Shown in pieces: positions 51,555-59,611 of a stretch of DNA of 64,000 nt (the stretch's first letter is position 1; every line of letters begins with the position of its first letter). A model generated the notes under the pieces. The model made no database searches. It saw only the letters and a program-made list of their open reading frames with translations, and was not told the DNA's origin. The DNA comes from Planococcus sp. MER TA 32b (GTDB lineage: Bacteria > Bacillota > Bacilli > Bacillales_A > Planococcaceae). Made by a program: the position numbers and the translations under genes. The stretch lies in assembly GCA_023715185.1 (NCBI GenBank), contig JAMCAN010000003.1, positions 62,001 to 126,000 on the forward strand, read 5' to 3'.

Positions 51555-51584
51555 AAGCTGCCAAAACCCGTTGGCAGCTTTTTC
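51555..51584 (+). terminator. Intrinsic terminator
   Basis: AAGCTGCCAA pairs with TTGGCAGCTT, then TTT. Confidence 0.85.
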
Positions 51585-51672
51585 TATGGAAACGTTTTGA
51601 GAAGCGGTGCACAGGGAAATGGGTTAACGACTACTGTATATGCAAATCTGACTCGAAAAGGGAGTGGGATGG

Positions 51673-52041
51673 ATGGCCGCTAATATTGAAACCGCAGACA
51701 AATGGATAGAGAATGTAAATGCAAAAGATGTGTCTGCCGTGCTGAAAATATCGGACCGCAACATTGAGTTGATTGGTCCGATGGGAGCGTCGGCTGGGCA
51801 TGAGACGCTTGCTGAATGGGTGAAGAATTCCGGCATCAATCTATCGACCCGGTCCCGGTACGCCAAAGGGGGCTGTGTGGTCTACGAACAGGAAGGCAGA
51901 TGGGAAAACGAAAACGGCCAGGTCATGCTTTATACGTTTATGGAAATCAAAGACGGCAAAGTCAAAAGGATCGCCCGTTTTGATACGCTGGATGAAGCTT
52001 TCGGGTATTGTGCAATGAGTGAAGAAGACCTGGTTGGATAA
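51673..52041 (+). CDS. NTF2/SnoaL-like protein
   Basis: 122 residues: AADKWIENVNAKDVSAVLKISDRNIELIGPMGASAGHETLAEWV, then QVMLYTFMEIKDGKVKRIARFDTLDEAF. The N-terminal helix, IELIGPMG strand turn and repeated sheet residues match the nuclear transport factor 2/SnoaL-like fold. Substrate unknown. GGGAG at 51660-51664 supports ATG 51673 over GTG 51664. Confidence 0.82.
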   Translation: MAANIETADKWIENVNAKDVSAVLKISDRNIELIGPMGASAGHETLAEWVKNSGINLSTRSRYAKGGCVVYEQEGRWENENGQVMLYTFMEIKDGKVKRIARFDTLDEAFGYCAMSEEDLVG

Positions 52042-52060
52042 ATCCAAGTTTGCAAATAGA

Positions 52061-52089
52061 AAAACGGCCTGGAAGTCCAGGCCGTTTTT
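52061..52089 (+). terminator. Intrinsic terminator, left edge of repeat copy C
   Basis: AAAACGGCCTGG pairs with CCAGGCCGTTTT around AAGT. Repeat copy C starts immediately after. Confidence 0.9.
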
Positions 52090-52552
52090 ATCAGCTTGTT
52101 GAGAAAAAGAAAAATGCAAGCAATCGATATTGCGCAAAACAGCTTCGCTTTCCTGAAACCCGTGCTCCTGCATCGCTGCGCTAGCTTCGTCGCAAAGCGC
52201 TGGCCGGAGGAACCTGGGCCGCGCTTGGCTCGCACTGCGCTAACTCGGTCTCGGTCCCCTTCGCCCGAGTGGATCTCAGCACTTCGCTCGAAACAGAGTT
52301 GGGAACCAACTCTGTTTCTAATCCCTTGGGAGTCTCGCTGTTTTGCTCCATATCTCAGCATCGCTTTCTATAAAGAAGTAGTCCAACTATTTTTGTTTTC
52401 TGAGAAAAATATTCACATGTTATTAAAGATAGAAAATGTAGCAGCAGGGGGCGAAGGGCAAAGATGTGCTTTTGCATCGCTTCGCTAGCTTCGAGACATT
52501 AAAATATATGCAGCGAAATGATTGAAGAAGTTGATGTTTCTCGACAGCCTGA
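52090..52552 (+). repeat. Interspersed mosaic repeat, long copy (copy C)
   Basis: The left block (52090-52198) starts TCAGCTTGTTGAGAAA, includes CGATATTGCGCAAAACAGC and ends GCATCGCTGCGCTAGCTTCG + TCGCAAAG. The right block (52467-52552) contains GCATCGCTTCGCTAGCTTCG + AGACATTAAAA and ends TTTCTCGACAGCCTGA. The ends are inverted (TCAGCTTGTTGAGAAA against TCAGGCTGTCGAGAAA). The middle includes a CAGAGTTGG/CCAACTCTG hairpin. Terminators abut both ends. Confidence 0.87.
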
Positions 52553-52554
52553 GA

Positions 52555-52585
52555 AAAACGGCCAGGAGAGATCTGGCCGTTTTTC
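52555..52585 (-). terminator. Terminator of the ribA-ribD-HAD operon, right edge of repeat copy C
   Basis: AAAACGGCCAG pairs with CTGGCCGTTTT; T-rich on the minus strand downstream of the HAD gene. Confidence 0.85.
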
Positions 52586-52619
52586 CAGTTGCGCAGTTGT
52601 TGAAACCGGAACAACCCAT

Positions 52620-53192
52620 TTATTTTATTTCTTTGTTGATCAGTTCGTGCAGCTCCGTCCAGTCCTTAAAGCGCGGCAGGTCCATATGCCGGTTATAGGA
52701 CTGGTCTCTGACAAAAACATTCAATCCGTCACGCGCCAGAGTTTCGAGCACTTCCGGCTTGTCATCGAAATAATAATCCAGTTGGAGTTCTTCGATGATC
52801 TTCACTTTCTCCTCATCCTTCATCCCGCAATAGAACCGGGTGTCCTCTACAGGGAATCCCTGCTTTTTCAGCCATGTCTTCGTGTCTTCGCCGTGTTTCG
52901 TGGAACGCGCCGTAATATAGTAGATTTCATGCCCTTCGGCGTTCAACTGCTGCAGCACTTCCACTGCGCCGGGATAGGCAGGGCAATCGGTGTAATAAAT
53001 ATAGTCGACAGACTGGTTCCACATAGCCTTGCCTTCTTCATCGGTCATGCCGAATGCTTCATGGATTTCCACACGGTCCAGCTCATGGAACACATCAATC
53101 GCCACTTTTTGTCCCAATTGTTCCTGATAATAATGAAAAGCGTATTCTCTCAAGTTAATTAAAGTATCATCTACATCAAAACCGAATTTCAT
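52620..53192 (-). CDS. HAD-superfamily nucleotidase (NT5C type, YqfW-like)
   Basis: About 190 residues. MKFGFDVDDTLINLRE carries the DxDDT nucleophile motif. YYITARSTKHGEDTKTWLKKQGFP gives motif II (T/S) and DYYFDDKPEVLETLA motif IV. This is the 5'(3')-deoxyribonucleotidase-like group (NT5C, PF06941). It starts 13 nt after the ribD stop and is probably co-transcribed with ribA-like and ribD, so a phosphatase step in riboflavin-related chemistry is possible (inference). Start ATG 53192 by alignment of the catalytic motif. Confidence 0.86.
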   Translation of the reverse strand: MKFGFDVDDTLINLREYAFHYYQEQLGQKVAIDVFHELDRVEIHEAFGMTDEEGKAMWNQSVDYIYYTDCPAYPGAVEVLQQLNAEGHEIYYITARSTKHGEDTKTWLKKQGFPVEDTRFYCGMKDEEKVKIIEELQLDYYFDDKPEVLETLARDGLNVFVRDQSYNRHMDLPRFKDWTELHELINKEIK

Positions 53193-53205
53193 AATCTGTA
53201 ATTCC

Positions 53206-54294
53206 TCACTTTTCAGGATAACCGGTAAATTTGAAGTCTTTGCCGATTTTTGTAAATTCTCCATCCGCCAAATCGATTGCATCTTTCATCAACTCAAATC
53301 CGCTGCCTTCAAGGAAGGTGGGGGCATTCTTGCCGCCGACAAGCTTCGGGGCGAAATAGAGGACCACCTTATCGATCAGTCCATTTTCAAGAAAAGCGGA
53401 ATTGACCGTACCGCCGCCTTCGATGAATAAAGATGATATGCCGTTTTCACCGAGAATCCGCATCATATCGTTCACATCTGTACGCGTTTCGCCGGAAGTT
53501 TCAAAAATGCGCACGCCAGCCTGTTCCAGCTGTTCTTTTTTGGATCGGTCGTAGGTTCGGCTGGTGAAGATCCAGGTTTCAGCTTCGCCGTCCATCACCA
53601 ATTTGGCATCCAGCGGCAAGCGCAGGGAAGAGTCGAGAATGACGCGAATCGGATTACGGCCGTTTGGTATGCGGGCGGTCAGCGCAGGGTCGTCTTCGAT
53701 CACTGTGCCGACGCCGACAAGAATCGCCATATGTTCACTGCGCAATTCATGGACATCCCGGCGGGCATCTTCGGATGTGATCCATTTGCTGTCGAGTGAA
53801 CGGGTCGCGATTTTCCCATCGAGTGTCGAAGCCGCCTTCAAAGTCACAAAAGGCTTTTTGGCAGTAATGTATTTATTGAACACTTCATTCATTTTAAAGG
53901 ATTCCTGTTCCCGGATGCCGGAAACGACTTCGATGCCCGCTTCTTCCAGCATTTTCACGCCGTTGCCGGAGACGAGAGGGTTAGGGTCGAGAGCGGCAAT
54001 CACGACCTTTTTCAGCCCGGCATCAATAATCGCCTGTGCACACGGTCCGGTCCGGCCGAAATGCGAGCAAGGCTCCAGCGTCACATAAATCGTACCGCCG
54101 CGTGCCTCTTCGCCTGCCATCCGCAAGGCATGGATTTCCGCGTGGGGTTCACCCGCTTTTAGATGGGCGCCGACACCGACGATCCGATTATGGTTCACAA
54201 TAACGGAGCCGACAAGCGGATTGGGGTCTGTTTGGCCTTTCATGGTACGCGCATTAGCCAGCGCGAGGTCCATATAGAATTCATGATTTGGCAT
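53206..54294 (-). CDS. ribD: Bifunctional pyrimidine deaminase/reductase RibD
   Basis: 362 residues. N-terminal deaminase: MDLALANARTMKGQTDPNPLVGSVIV, zinc site HAEIHALRMAGEEARGGTIYVTLEPCSHFGRTGPCAQAI. C-terminal reductase: TLKAASTLDGKIATRSLDSKWITSEDARRDVHELR and FIEGGGTVNSAFLENGLIDKVVLYFAPKLVGG. RibD performs steps 2 and 3 of riboflavin synthesis. The start overlaps the end of the ribA-like gene by 14 nt. No ribE, ribH or FMN riboswitch is near. Confidence 0.95.
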   Translation of the reverse strand: MPNHEFYMDLALANARTMKGQTDPNPLVGSVIVNHNRIVGVGAHLKAGEPHAEIHALRMAGEEARGGTIYVTLEPCSHFGRTGPCAQAIIDAGLKKVVIAALDPNPLVSGNGVKMLEEAGIEVVSGIREQESFKMNEVFNKYITAKKPFVTLKAASTLDGKIATRSLDSKWITSEDARRDVHELRSEHMAILVGVGTVIEDDPALTARIPNGRNPIRVILDSSLRLPLDAKLVMDGEAETWIFTSRTYDRSKKEQLEQAGVRIFETSGETRTDVNDMMRILGENGISSLFIEGGGTVNSAFLENGLIDKVVLYFAPKLVGGKNAPTFLEGSGFELMKDAIDLADGEFTKIGKDFKFTGYPEK

Positions 54295-55039
54295 GGACGC
54301 TGTCCTCCCCTTTGATATGGCCGGACCGTCTTACTTTTGTATCGAGATAAGCGGCATTGTATTCAGATTCGTCTCCCCATAAAGAAGTGCGGGAAGCGAC
54401 CGCCAGCCCGGCTTTCTCAATGGCATCCACTTTTTTCGGGTTATTGGTCATTAAAGTCACAGGTTTAGTGCGCAACGCGCTTAATACCGCAATCGCGTCA
54501 TCGTAACTTCTGGAATCATCCACAAATCCAAGGCTTTCATTGGCTTCGACCGTGTCATAGCCGTTTTCCTGCAGCACATAAGCCATCGCTTTGCTGAACA
54601 AGCCGATGCCGCGCCCTTCGTGGTTCGCAAGATAGAATAATGCCCCGCTGCCGTGTTGGGCGATGCGTTTCATGGACTGTTTCAACTGGAAACCGCAATC
54701 ACATCTTTTGCTGCCGAAAATATCACCCGTGTGGCAGATGGAATGCATGCGGATCAAAGCATCTTCGCTGTTTTCGAAATCTCCGTAAACCAATACGCTC
54801 GATTGCTGATATTCAGCAAGATTGGAAGATGAAAGCTTTTCGATGATTTTTTCGTAGTCTTCAGTGACTTCTTCAAGGTTGAGCCAGCAATACCAATTGA
54901 AGATGATCGTATCACCCTCCAGATTGACCGGCAGGCGAATCGGGCCGACCAGGTAGATGGCGCCTTCCTGTGATTTGATCATTTGAATTTTATCTTTTAA
55001 GACCGCAAACACTTGCGGCTCAAGTTTCATCTGTGCCAT
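54281..55039 (-). CDS. GTP cyclohydrolase II-like protein (divergent RibA)
   Basis: About 252 residues. The zinc site is intact (MHSICHTGDIFGSKRCDCGFQL: three Cys). LANHEGRGIGLFSKAMAYVLQENGYDTVEANESLGFVDDSR and LMTNNPKKVDAIEKAGL match GTP cyclohydrolase II. Compared with canonical RibA the motif YLRQEGR is replaced by YLANHEGR and HSEC by HSIC, and there is an N-terminal extension of about 85 residues with no fused DHBP synthase. First gene of the operon; GGGGGAAT precedes ATG 55039. Confidence 0.82.
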   Translation of the reverse strand: MAQMKLEPQVFAVLKDKIQMIKSQEGAIYLVGPIRLPVNLEGDTIIFNWYCWLNLEEVTEDYEKIIEKLSSSNLAEYQQSSVLVYGDFENSEDALIRMHSICHTGDIFGSKRCDCGFQLKQSMKRIAQHGSGALFYLANHEGRGIGLFSKAMAYVLQENGYDTVEANESLGFVDDSRSYDDAIAVLSALRTKPVTLMTNNPKKVDAIEKAGLAVASRTSLWGDESEYNAAYLDTKVRRSGHIKGEDSVHAKS

Positions 55040-55135
55040 TCGAATTCCCCCATAAAATATATATAATAAAAACATCGTACTACATTCAGTTACTAAAAGT
55101 AAGTAAAGAGTTCTCTCGAAATCAAACTATTTTTT

Positions 55136-55158
55136 TAAACGATAATTATTATCGTTTA
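55136..55158. promoter_or_regulatory. Perfect palindrome, Fur-box-like, between ribA-like and ferritin genes
   Basis: Arms TAAACGATAAT and ATTATCGTTTA around a central T form a perfect 23-bp palindrome, close to the Fur/PerR core GATAAT-N-ATTATC. Confidence 0.75.
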
Positions 55159-55182
55159 GTTCAAAATGAATTCAATGTTAAA

Positions 55183-55197
55183 TGATTATTGTTCTCA
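55183..55197. promoter_or_regulatory. Second Fur-like site upstream of ferritin
   Basis: TGATTATTGTTCTCA; its complement TGAGAACAATAATCA matches 12 of 14 informative positions of TGATAAT-N-ATTATCA. TTCTCAATT is repeated 20 bp further on (55192 and 55212). Confidence 0.55.
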
Positions 55198-55260
55198 ATT
55201 AAATTATATTATTCTCAATTACTTTCTTTTGGCATAGAGGTATGGTATATTGTCTACATT

Positions 55261-55277
55261 AGAATAATTATTATTTA
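55261..55277. promoter_or_regulatory. Third AT-rich Fur/PerR-like site at the ferritin start region
   Basis: AGAATAATTATTATTTA, a partial palindrome just upstream of the AAGGGAGG ribosome binding site. Confidence 0.45.
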
Positions 55278-55296
55278 GAAAAGGGAGGAATTAAAC

Positions 55297-55794
55297 ATGT
55301 TACCTGAAAAACTTACAAATGCATTGAACGATCAGTTTAACAATGAATTGCAGGCAGCTCATGCATACACAGCCATGGCAGCTTATTTTTCGAAAAAAGG
55401 TTATCACGGATTTGCCAATTTCTATCTGGTCCAATCCCGCGAAGAACATTTCCATGCAATGAAGTTCTATCATTATTTAACAGCTATGGACGAAAAGCCG
55501 GTTTTGCAAAGTTTGACTGAACCGAAAAACCACTTTGTAAGTGCAATCGACGTTCTCGAAAGTTCATTGGCGCAGGAAAAAGAAGTGACCAGCAACATCT
55601 ATGCCTTGGTGACTTTGGCGGATGAATTGCAGGAACATGCTACTTTATCTTTCCTTGACTGGTTCATAGAAGAACAGATGGAAGAAGAAAAAACATTCCG
55701 TGACATCATTACACGTGTGAGAGGCATTGAAGAAGGCGGCGAATACTTCCTGAAAATGGACGACGAATTCGCAGCCCGTAAAATGGAAGAGTAA
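55297..55794 (+). CDS. ftnA: Ferritin
   Basis: 165 residues, non-heme ferritin: EKLTNALNDQFNNELQAAHAYTAMAAYFSKKGYHGFANFYLVQSREEHFHAMKFYHYL holds the ferroxidase ligands (Glu, Glu, His in EEHFHA), and ATLSFLDWFIEEQMEEEKTFRDI the later Glu pair. It stores ferric iron in the cytoplasm. Fur/PerR-like palindromes lie upstream; an iron exporter pair (fetA-fetB) follows 75 nt later. Terminator after the gene. Confidence 0.93.
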   Translation: MLPEKLTNALNDQFNNELQAAHAYTAMAAYFSKKGYHGFANFYLVQSREEHFHAMKFYHYLTAMDEKPVLQSLTEPKNHFVSAIDVLESSLAQEKEVTSNIYALVTLADELQEHATLSFLDWFIEEQMEEEKTFRDIITRVRGIEEGGEYFLKMDDEFAARKMEE

Positions 55795-55815
55795 GAAAGC
55801 GGAATAAGTAAGGAG

Positions 55816-55852
55816 AAAAACAGCACACTGCTGACTGTGTGCTGTTTTTCTT
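55816..55852 (+). terminator. Intrinsic terminator after ferritin
   Basis: AAAAACAGCACAC pairs with GTGTGCTGTTTTT. The fetA ribosome binding site begins a few bases later, so fetAB may depend on read-through or a promoter in this stretch. Confidence 0.88.
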
Positions 55853-55869
55853 TTAAGGGAGGGATACAG

Positions 55870-56601
55870 GTGACAATGGATTACAAACCCGCCATCCACT
55901 TTAACCATGTGGATTATTCGATAGATGGCAATCAAATACTGCGGGGGATAACGGGTTCATTTCCGCAAGGGAAAATTACGACGCTCGTCGGTCCATCCGG
56001 TGCCGGAAAGACAACTTTGCTGAAATTATGCAATGGTTTATTGTCTCCTGGATCCGGTGAGATTTACATCAAAGATAAAGAAATCAATGGCTTTGAACCG
56101 GTCGAGCTCCGCCGGAAAGTCGGCATCGCTTTACAGAGCGCGCCGATGGTCAGTGGCACAGTTTATAAAAATCTTGCGCTGCCGCTGGAATTGCGCGGCG
56201 AAAAATACGATAGAAAAGAAGCGGAAAGCCTATTGCGCGATGTCGGGCTGGGAGAAAGCTTTCTGGACCGCAAAATAACAGACTTGTCCGGCGGGCAGCG
56301 GCAGAAAGTATCCATTGCCCGGACGCTCGTCAATAAACCGGAAATCCTGCTGCTCGATGAAATTACTTCTTCACTGGACCGCACTTCACTGAAGGAAGTG
56401 GAAGAGTTGATCACATTGATCAACAGGAAATACGGTACGACCATCATCTGGATTACGCATAATCTCCAGCAGGCGCTGGAGATTGGCGATTACACATGGG
56501 TAATGATGGACGGCGAAGTGGCCGAGACCGGAGAAAGTGAATTGCTCCGGTCGCCGGCCAATGACCGGGTGAAAGCATTTGTACAGGGGGGAGCGCAATG
56601 A
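55870..56601 (+). CDS. fetA: ABC transporter ATP-binding protein FetA-like (iron export)
   Basis: About 243 residues. Walker A GPSGAGKTT near 38, signature LSGGQRQKVSIARTL, Walker B ILLLDEITSSLD, H-loop ITHNLQQA. It pairs with a UPF0014/FetB permease overlapping by 4 nt, the YbbL-YbbM (FetA-FetB) arrangement, which exports iron in E. coli. GGGAGGGA with 5-nt spacing supports GTG 55870 (MTMDYKP); ATG 55876 is the alternative. Confidence 0.87.
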   Translation: MTMDYKPAIHFNHVDYSIDGNQILRGITGSFPQGKITTLVGPSGAGKTTLLKLCNGLLSPGSGEIYIKDKEINGFEPVELRRKVGIALQSAPMVSGTVYKNLALPLELRGEKYDRKEAESLLRDVGLGESFLDRKITDLSGGQRQKVSIARTLVNKPEILLLDEITSSLDRTSLKEVEELITLINRKYGTTIIWITHNLQQALEIGDYTWVMMDGEVAETGESELLRSPANDRVKAFVQGGAQ

Positions 56602-57350
56602 CATATCTAACGTTATCGATTACGCTGATTTTCGTTGTGATTCCGCTTGTCCTTTCGAAAACGCTGAATCTCGGGCTTGAACGCGATACCATTATCGCTA
56701 CCGTCCGTTCGATCATCCAGCTGCTGCTTGTCGGCTTCATCCTGAAATTCGTTTTTGATTCGGAAAGCCTTCTGTATATCTTCCTGATGGTGACATTGAT
56801 GATCGTCGCCGCAACACATAACGCGCGGAATAAAGGCGCATCCATCAAAGGGATCACCTGGAAAGTGGCCGTTACGCTTATTTTTGTCGAAGTGCTGACT
56901 CAAGGAATTCTGATCGGGCTGGATATTACACCGCCGACGGCCCAGTACATCATTTCCATCAGCGGCATGGTCATCGGCAACTCGATGGTGCTGTCGATTC
57001 TTTTCCTTAACCGCTTTACGGCGGAAGTCGAATCGCACCAGGATGAAACGGAACTGGTTTTATCGCTGGGCGGCACACCGAAACAGGCTATCCATAATCA
57101 ATTGATCAACTCGATCAAAGCCAGTATGATTCCGACCATCGAAAGCCAGAAAACGGTTGGGCTAGTCCAATTGCCCGGCATGATGAGCGGCCAGATCATT
57201 GCGGGTGCCGATCCGATCCAGGCTGTACAATTTCAATTGCTGATCATGTTCCTGCTCCTGACAACAGCGGCCGTCACCAGTGTCATGCTCGGTTTCTTAT
57301 CGTACCCGACCCTGTTCAACCAGCGTATGCAATTGATTCAAAAAAGCTGA
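56598..57350 (+). CDS. fetB: ABC transporter permease FetB-like (UPF0014)
   Basis: 250 residues with about seven helices; SIIQLLLVGFILKFVF, IISISGMVIGNSMVLSILFLNRF and the C-terminal VGLVQLPGMMSGQIIAGADPIQAVQFQLLIMFLL are diagnostic of UPF0014/FetB. Partner of the ATPase just upstream. Context with ferritin and Fur-like sites fits iron homeostasis. The terminator overlaps the stop codon. Confidence 0.92.
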   Translation: MTYLTLSITLIFVVIPLVLSKTLNLGLERDTIIATVRSIIQLLLVGFILKFVFDSESLLYIFLMVTLMIVAATHNARNKGASIKGITWKVAVTLIFVEVLTQGILIGLDITPPTAQYIISISGMVIGNSMVLSILFLNRFTAEVESHQDETELVLSLGGTPKQAIHNQLINSIKASMIPTIESQKTVGLVQLPGMMSGQIIAGADPIQAVQFQLLIMFLLLTTAAVTSVMLGFLSYPTLFNQRMQLIQKS

Positions 57351-57371
57351 CCTTGATGGTCGGCTTTTTTC
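57341..57371 (+). terminator. Intrinsic terminator after fetB
   Basis: AAAAAGCTGACC pairs with GGTCGGCTTTTTT; the 5' arm overlaps the stop codon. Confidence 0.82.
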
Positions 57372-57552
57372 GTTTTAGGACTTTTAGATTTTCAAAGGTG
57401 TAAAAAGTCCTCCTAAAAGTTGGGTAAAATTTAAAATTTATGGAATAAGAACTGTTTTTAATTTTTTCCATTTTGTTTGTTGACCGGTCGGTATGTTAGT
57501 GCTTTAATTATCATTAAATTAAAAATATTTAATTAATTGGAGGGGAAAATGC

Positions 57553-57960
57553 ATGGCGAAATCAATTACGGGCGAGGCGCTCCAAGGCCCGGTCACCAAA
57601 GAAGGGCATGAAGTGGAGCCGGCGGGTTCGTCGGGAAGAACTGAACTGCCTGATTTTGAAAAGATTGAAAGATCCCAAGGGTTTAAGAATCTGATGCGCA
57701 AAAAGAAACTGTTTCTTATTCCCGCCACGGCTTTATTCTTAGGGTTATACCTGGCTTTCAATATTATCATTTCTTACACAAACTGGCTGGATGCCCCGGT
57801 TGTGGGAGACATTCCATGGGTGTGGGTATTTGCGTTCGGATTATTCGCAATGACGTGGATTCTTGTAACCGTTTACATGAAACAGGCGGCTAAGTTTGAC
57901 AAAATGGCCGAAGAAACGCTGAAAGAATTCGGTTATGAAGAGAAGGAGGACATCCAGTGA
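57553..57960 (+). CDS. DUF485 membrane protein (symporter partner)
   Basis: 135 residues: an unusual 35-residue hydrophilic N-terminus, then FKNLMRKKKLFLIPATALFLGLYLAFNIIISYT, and a second helix WVWVFAFGLFAMTWILVTVYMKQAAKFD. DUF485 proteins sit next to acetate-type symporters (B. subtilis YwcB with YwcA). Overlaps the symporter start by 4 nt. TTGGAGGGG precedes the ATG. Confidence 0.88.
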   Translation: MAKSITGEALQGPVTKEGHEVEPAGSSGRTELPDFEKIERSQGFKNLMRKKKLFLIPATALFLGLYLAFNIIISYTNWLDAPVVGDIPWVWVFAFGLFAMTWILVTVYMKQAAKFDKMAEETLKEFGYEEKEDIQ

Positions 57961-59492
57961 ATGCTACAGTCATAATTATCTTTTTGGTCATCGTCGCGAT
58001 GACATTGGTCATTACATATTACGCGGCTAAAAGAACGAATTCCGCCAGTGATTTCTATACAGCGGGCGGCGGCCTGACTGGCTGGCAAAACGGCATGGCG
58101 ATTGCAGGGGATTATTTGTCTGCCGCATCGTTCCTCGGTATTGCGGGTTCGATCGCCTTATTCGGCTTTGACGGCTTCCTGTTTTCAATCGGTTATTTAG
58201 TGGCTTATCTCGTGGTTTTATTCGTGGTGGCCGAACCGCTTCGGAATCTTGGGAAATATACATTGGCAGATATGATCAATGCCAGATTCGACGCTAAGAA
58301 AGTCCGCGGGGCTGCCGCACTCAGCTCGATTACAATCGTCGTCTTCTATATGATTGCCCAGTTGGTGGGGGCAGGCGCGCTTATTCAGCTGTTATTCGGC
58401 ATCGATTATTTATGGGCCGTGCTGCTTGTCGGAATCATGATGACAATTTATGTATTGTTCGGCGGGATGACTGCGACAAGCTGGGTGCAGATCATCAAAG
58501 CCGTCCTGCTGATGCTGGGGACAGTCATTCTGTCATTCCTGGTTTTAAAGAACTTCAACTTCAACATCATGGAAATGTTCACGCAAATGAAAACAGCGAC
58601 ACCTCACGGGGAAGCCTATTTAAGCCCCGGCGTGAAATATGAAATACCGCTGGATACGATTTCACTGATGCTGGCTCTAGTACTTGGAACCGCGGGCCTC
58701 CCGCACATCCTGATGCGCTTCTTCACAGTCAGGGACGCAAAAACGGCAAGAAGTTCTGTAATGTGGGCGACGTGGATTGTCGGTATATTCTACGTCATGA
58801 CCATTTTCCTTGGCTTTGGCGCCGCGGCATTTGTCGGCGCTGACTTGATCACTTCAACAAACCCGGCCGGAAATATGGCGGCGCCGCTGCTTGCCCAGGC
58901 ATTGGGTGGAGATATTCTCATGTCGTTCATTTCGGCAGTCGCTTTTGCCACGATCCTGGCAGTTGTAGCGGGGCTTGTGCTGACAGGAGCATCCGCGTTT
59001 GCGCATGATATTTACGGCCAGATCATCAAAAAAGGCAAAGCGACAGAACGCCAGCAGATGCTGGCGGCGCGTTATGCTTCAGTCGGGGTATCGGTATTTT
59101 CGATTCTCCTGGCGATTTTTGCTCAAAGCCTGAACGTAGCCTTCCTGGTTTCCTTGGCATTCTGTATTGCCGCAAGCGCCAATTTGCCGGTTATCGTCTA
59201 CACGATCTTCTGGAAGAAATTCAATACGGCAGGTGCGGTTTCAGCGATTTTAACCGGCCTGATTTCCGCTTTGGTGCTGGTATCGGTCAGCCCGAGTGTG
59301 TTGAGCCCGGAAGCTGGAGCGGCAATTCTTACTGGAACACCATTGTTCCCGCTGACTAATCCGGCTATCGTTTCCATTCCTCTTGGCTTTATCGGAGGAT
59401 TTGTCGGTACGCTCGTTTCCCGTGAAATCGATGCGAAGAAATATGCGGAAGTCAAAGTGCGCGCCAATACAGGCGGTTTCAAACAATTATAA
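57957..59492 (+). CDS. Sodium:solute symporter, ActP/YwcA type (monocarboxylate)
   Basis: 511 residues with about 13 helices. Landmarks: TNSASDFYTAGGGLTGWQNGMAIAGDYLSAASFLGIAGSIALFG, FGGMTATSWVQIIKAVLLM, GTAGLPHILMRFFTVRDAKTARSSVMWATW. This is the cation:acetate symporter subgroup (ActP), so uptake of acetate or a similar short acid is likely. Coupled to the DUF485 gene. Confidence 0.92.
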   Translation: MNATVIIIFLVIVAMTLVITYYAAKRTNSASDFYTAGGGLTGWQNGMAIAGDYLSAASFLGIAGSIALFGFDGFLFSIGYLVAYLVVLFVVAEPLRNLGKYTLADMINARFDAKKVRGAAALSSITIVVFYMIAQLVGAGALIQLLFGIDYLWAVLLVGIMMTIYVLFGGMTATSWVQIIKAVLLMLGTVILSFLVLKNFNFNIMEMFTQMKTATPHGEAYLSPGVKYEIPLDTISLMLALVLGTAGLPHILMRFFTVRDAKTARSSVMWATWIVGIFYVMTIFLGFGAAAFVGADLITSTNPAGNMAAPLLAQALGGDILMSFISAVAFATILAVVAGLVLTGASAFAHDIYGQIIKKGKATERQQMLAARYASVGVSVFSILLAIFAQSLNVAFLVSLAFCIAASANLPVIVYTIFWKKFNTAGAVSAILTGLISALVLVSVSPSVLSPEAGAAILTGTPLFPLTNPAIVSIPLGFIGGFVGTLVSREIDAKKYAEVKVRANTGGFKQL

Positions 59493-59556
59493 TGCGAATC
59501 AGCCTGATTTCGAACGGCCGTGACAGCGCCTGGATGACAGGTGGAATGTAAATCAG

Positions 59557-59583
59557 ACCCGGCAGTGTTATGCCGGGTTTTAT
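59557..59583 (+). terminator. Intrinsic terminator after symporter
   Basis: ACCCGGCA pairs with TGCCGGGT, then TTT. Confidence 0.75.
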
Positions 59584-59611
59584 TTCTTTAAAAGCAGAAG
59601 GAGGAGTTAAG

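Noticed and set aside
52096..52488. 130-codon frame inside repeat copy C
   Set aside because: It consists of repeat sequence shared with copies A and B and has no ribosome binding site or family match.
55040..55296. FMN riboswitch upstream of the ribA-like gene
   Set aside because: No conserved RFN elements are visible on the minus strand; the region is AT-rich and explained by the Fur-like sites and promoters.
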